From Allostella sp. ATCC 35155 (lineage in GTDB: Bacteria; Pseudomonadota; Alphaproteobacteria; ATCC43930; Allostellaceae), in assembly GCA_006738865.1 (NCBI GenBank), contig AP019701.1:1422001-1486000 (forward strand): 64,000 nucleotides of DNA, in the 5' to 3' direction. The notes below the pieces were generated by a model, which did not search any database, had not been told where the DNA came from, and saw nothing but the letters and a program-made list of their open reading frames with translations. The position numbers and the translations under genes were made by a program. Numbering within the stretch: the first letter of the stretch is position 1; each line of letters starts with the position of its first letter. Shown piece by piece: positions 63,633 to 64,000 of this stretch.

Positions 63633-64000
63633 TCCATCAGCCGATCGGATGCCTCGGCCGCCTTGACCTCGTCGCCGGCCGCGATCGCCTCGGCGACGGC
63701 GCCGTGCAGGCGGGCGGAGAGCGGCAGATCGGCCACCTGCTTGTAGTGGTGGTACCAGTAGCGACGCGAGAGGCCGTGCATCAGGGTCATGGCGCCGGCC
63801 GCGAACTCGTTGCGCGCGGCCTCGATGACGAGGCCGTTGAAGGCCTGGTCGAGGCGCATGAAGGCGATGTCGTCCTCGTCCTCGGCCGCCTTGGCCATGC
63901 CGGCGGCGATGGCGCGGAAGCGGGCGCGCTCGGCCTCGTTCGCCCGCTTGGCGGCGCGACGCGACAGCAGGCGCTCCAGCTCCCGCCGGGTCTCGATCAG
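63587..64000 (-). CDS. GntR family regulator, FCD (FadR-type) effector domain, N-terminus beyond window
   Basis: 138 residues without an upstream stop, so the gene continues past the window end. The helical FCD domain is seen: RRELERLLSRRAAKRAN, DLAFMR-like DIAFMRLDQAFNGLVIEAARN, and HHYKQVADLPLSARLHGAVAEAIAAGD, containing conserved aspartate/histidine metal-contact positions. The N-terminal winged HTH is not in view. It probably controls one of the divergent operons at 63016-63110. Confidence 0.85.
   Translation of the reverse strand: MIETRRELERLLSRRAAKRANEAERARFRAIAAGMAKAAEDEDDIAFMRLDQAFNGLVIEAARNEFAAGAMTLMHGLSRRYWYHHYKQVADLPLSARLHGAVAEAIAAGDEVKAAEASDRLMDYIESFTRATVDAAL

Overview
The window comes from a very GC-rich genome with the gene repertoire of a free-living or soil/freshwater alphaproteobacterium, probably Rhodospirillales-like. 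This rests on gene types (MlrC/M81 hydrolases, DUF917, TRAP transporters, TonB receptor, RTX proteins, a Rhizobiales/Rhodospirillales style degP-two-component operon) and on base composition; no rRNA or tRNA gene is present to confirm it. Genes are densely packed, and many intergenic gaps hold copies of one dispersed palindromic repeat.

Layout. 1-8351: a peptide-type ABC ATPase (partial, minus strand), then a plus-strand catabolic cluster: DUF917, HyuA-type hydantoinase/oxoprolinase, a broken TrmO-like remnant, two tandem MlrC-family metallohydrolases and a SelA-like PLP enzyme. 8351-10800: an AT-richer foreign island with a reverse transcriptase fused to an intact RNase HI domain, preceded by two near-identical 120 bp copies of a sequence that folds as a multi-hairpin RNA, separated by 262 bp. 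This is the most unusual object in the window. 10814-18742: tautomerase/LysR divergent pair, a voltage-sensor potassium channel with a C-terminal zinc ribbon, a glycosyltransferase, OmpW, CapA-like protein and a carbamoylase-type M20 amidase. 18872-22894: a degP / small membrane protein / response regulator / histidine kinase operon. 23040-31453: enoyl-CoA hydratase, two acyl-adenylating ligases, glycerol kinase, an M23 peptidase and small proteins.

31464-37575: four RTX (calcium-binding nonapeptide repeat) proteins interleaved with a persulfide-dioxygenase-like MBL enzyme and an FAH-family enzyme; no type I secretion genes are in the window. 37639-41194: an iron- or metal-responsive TonB receptor / DUF4198 / EF-hand operon with a Fur-like box inside its promoter. 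41201-46176: an RND efflux operon and its TetR regulator with two matching operator palindromes. 46262-51790: an NSS transporter, a complete TRAP transporter and an NHL-repeat protein. 51822-64000: DOPA-dioxygenase-like protein, YfhO-like membrane glycosyltransferase, penicillin-acylase-family Ntn hydrolase, class III aminotransferase, fatty acid desaturase, a PanB-like enzyme in an operon with a membrane fatty-acid/sterol hydroxylase, a cupin and a partial GntR regulator.

How the parts relate: the left cluster plus the ABC ATPase suggests uptake and breakdown of modified peptides or cyclic amides. The TRAP, NSS and ABC systems suggest an organic-acid and amino-acid scavenging lifestyle. The RT/RNase H cassette looks unrelated to its neighbours and was probably acquired horizontally.
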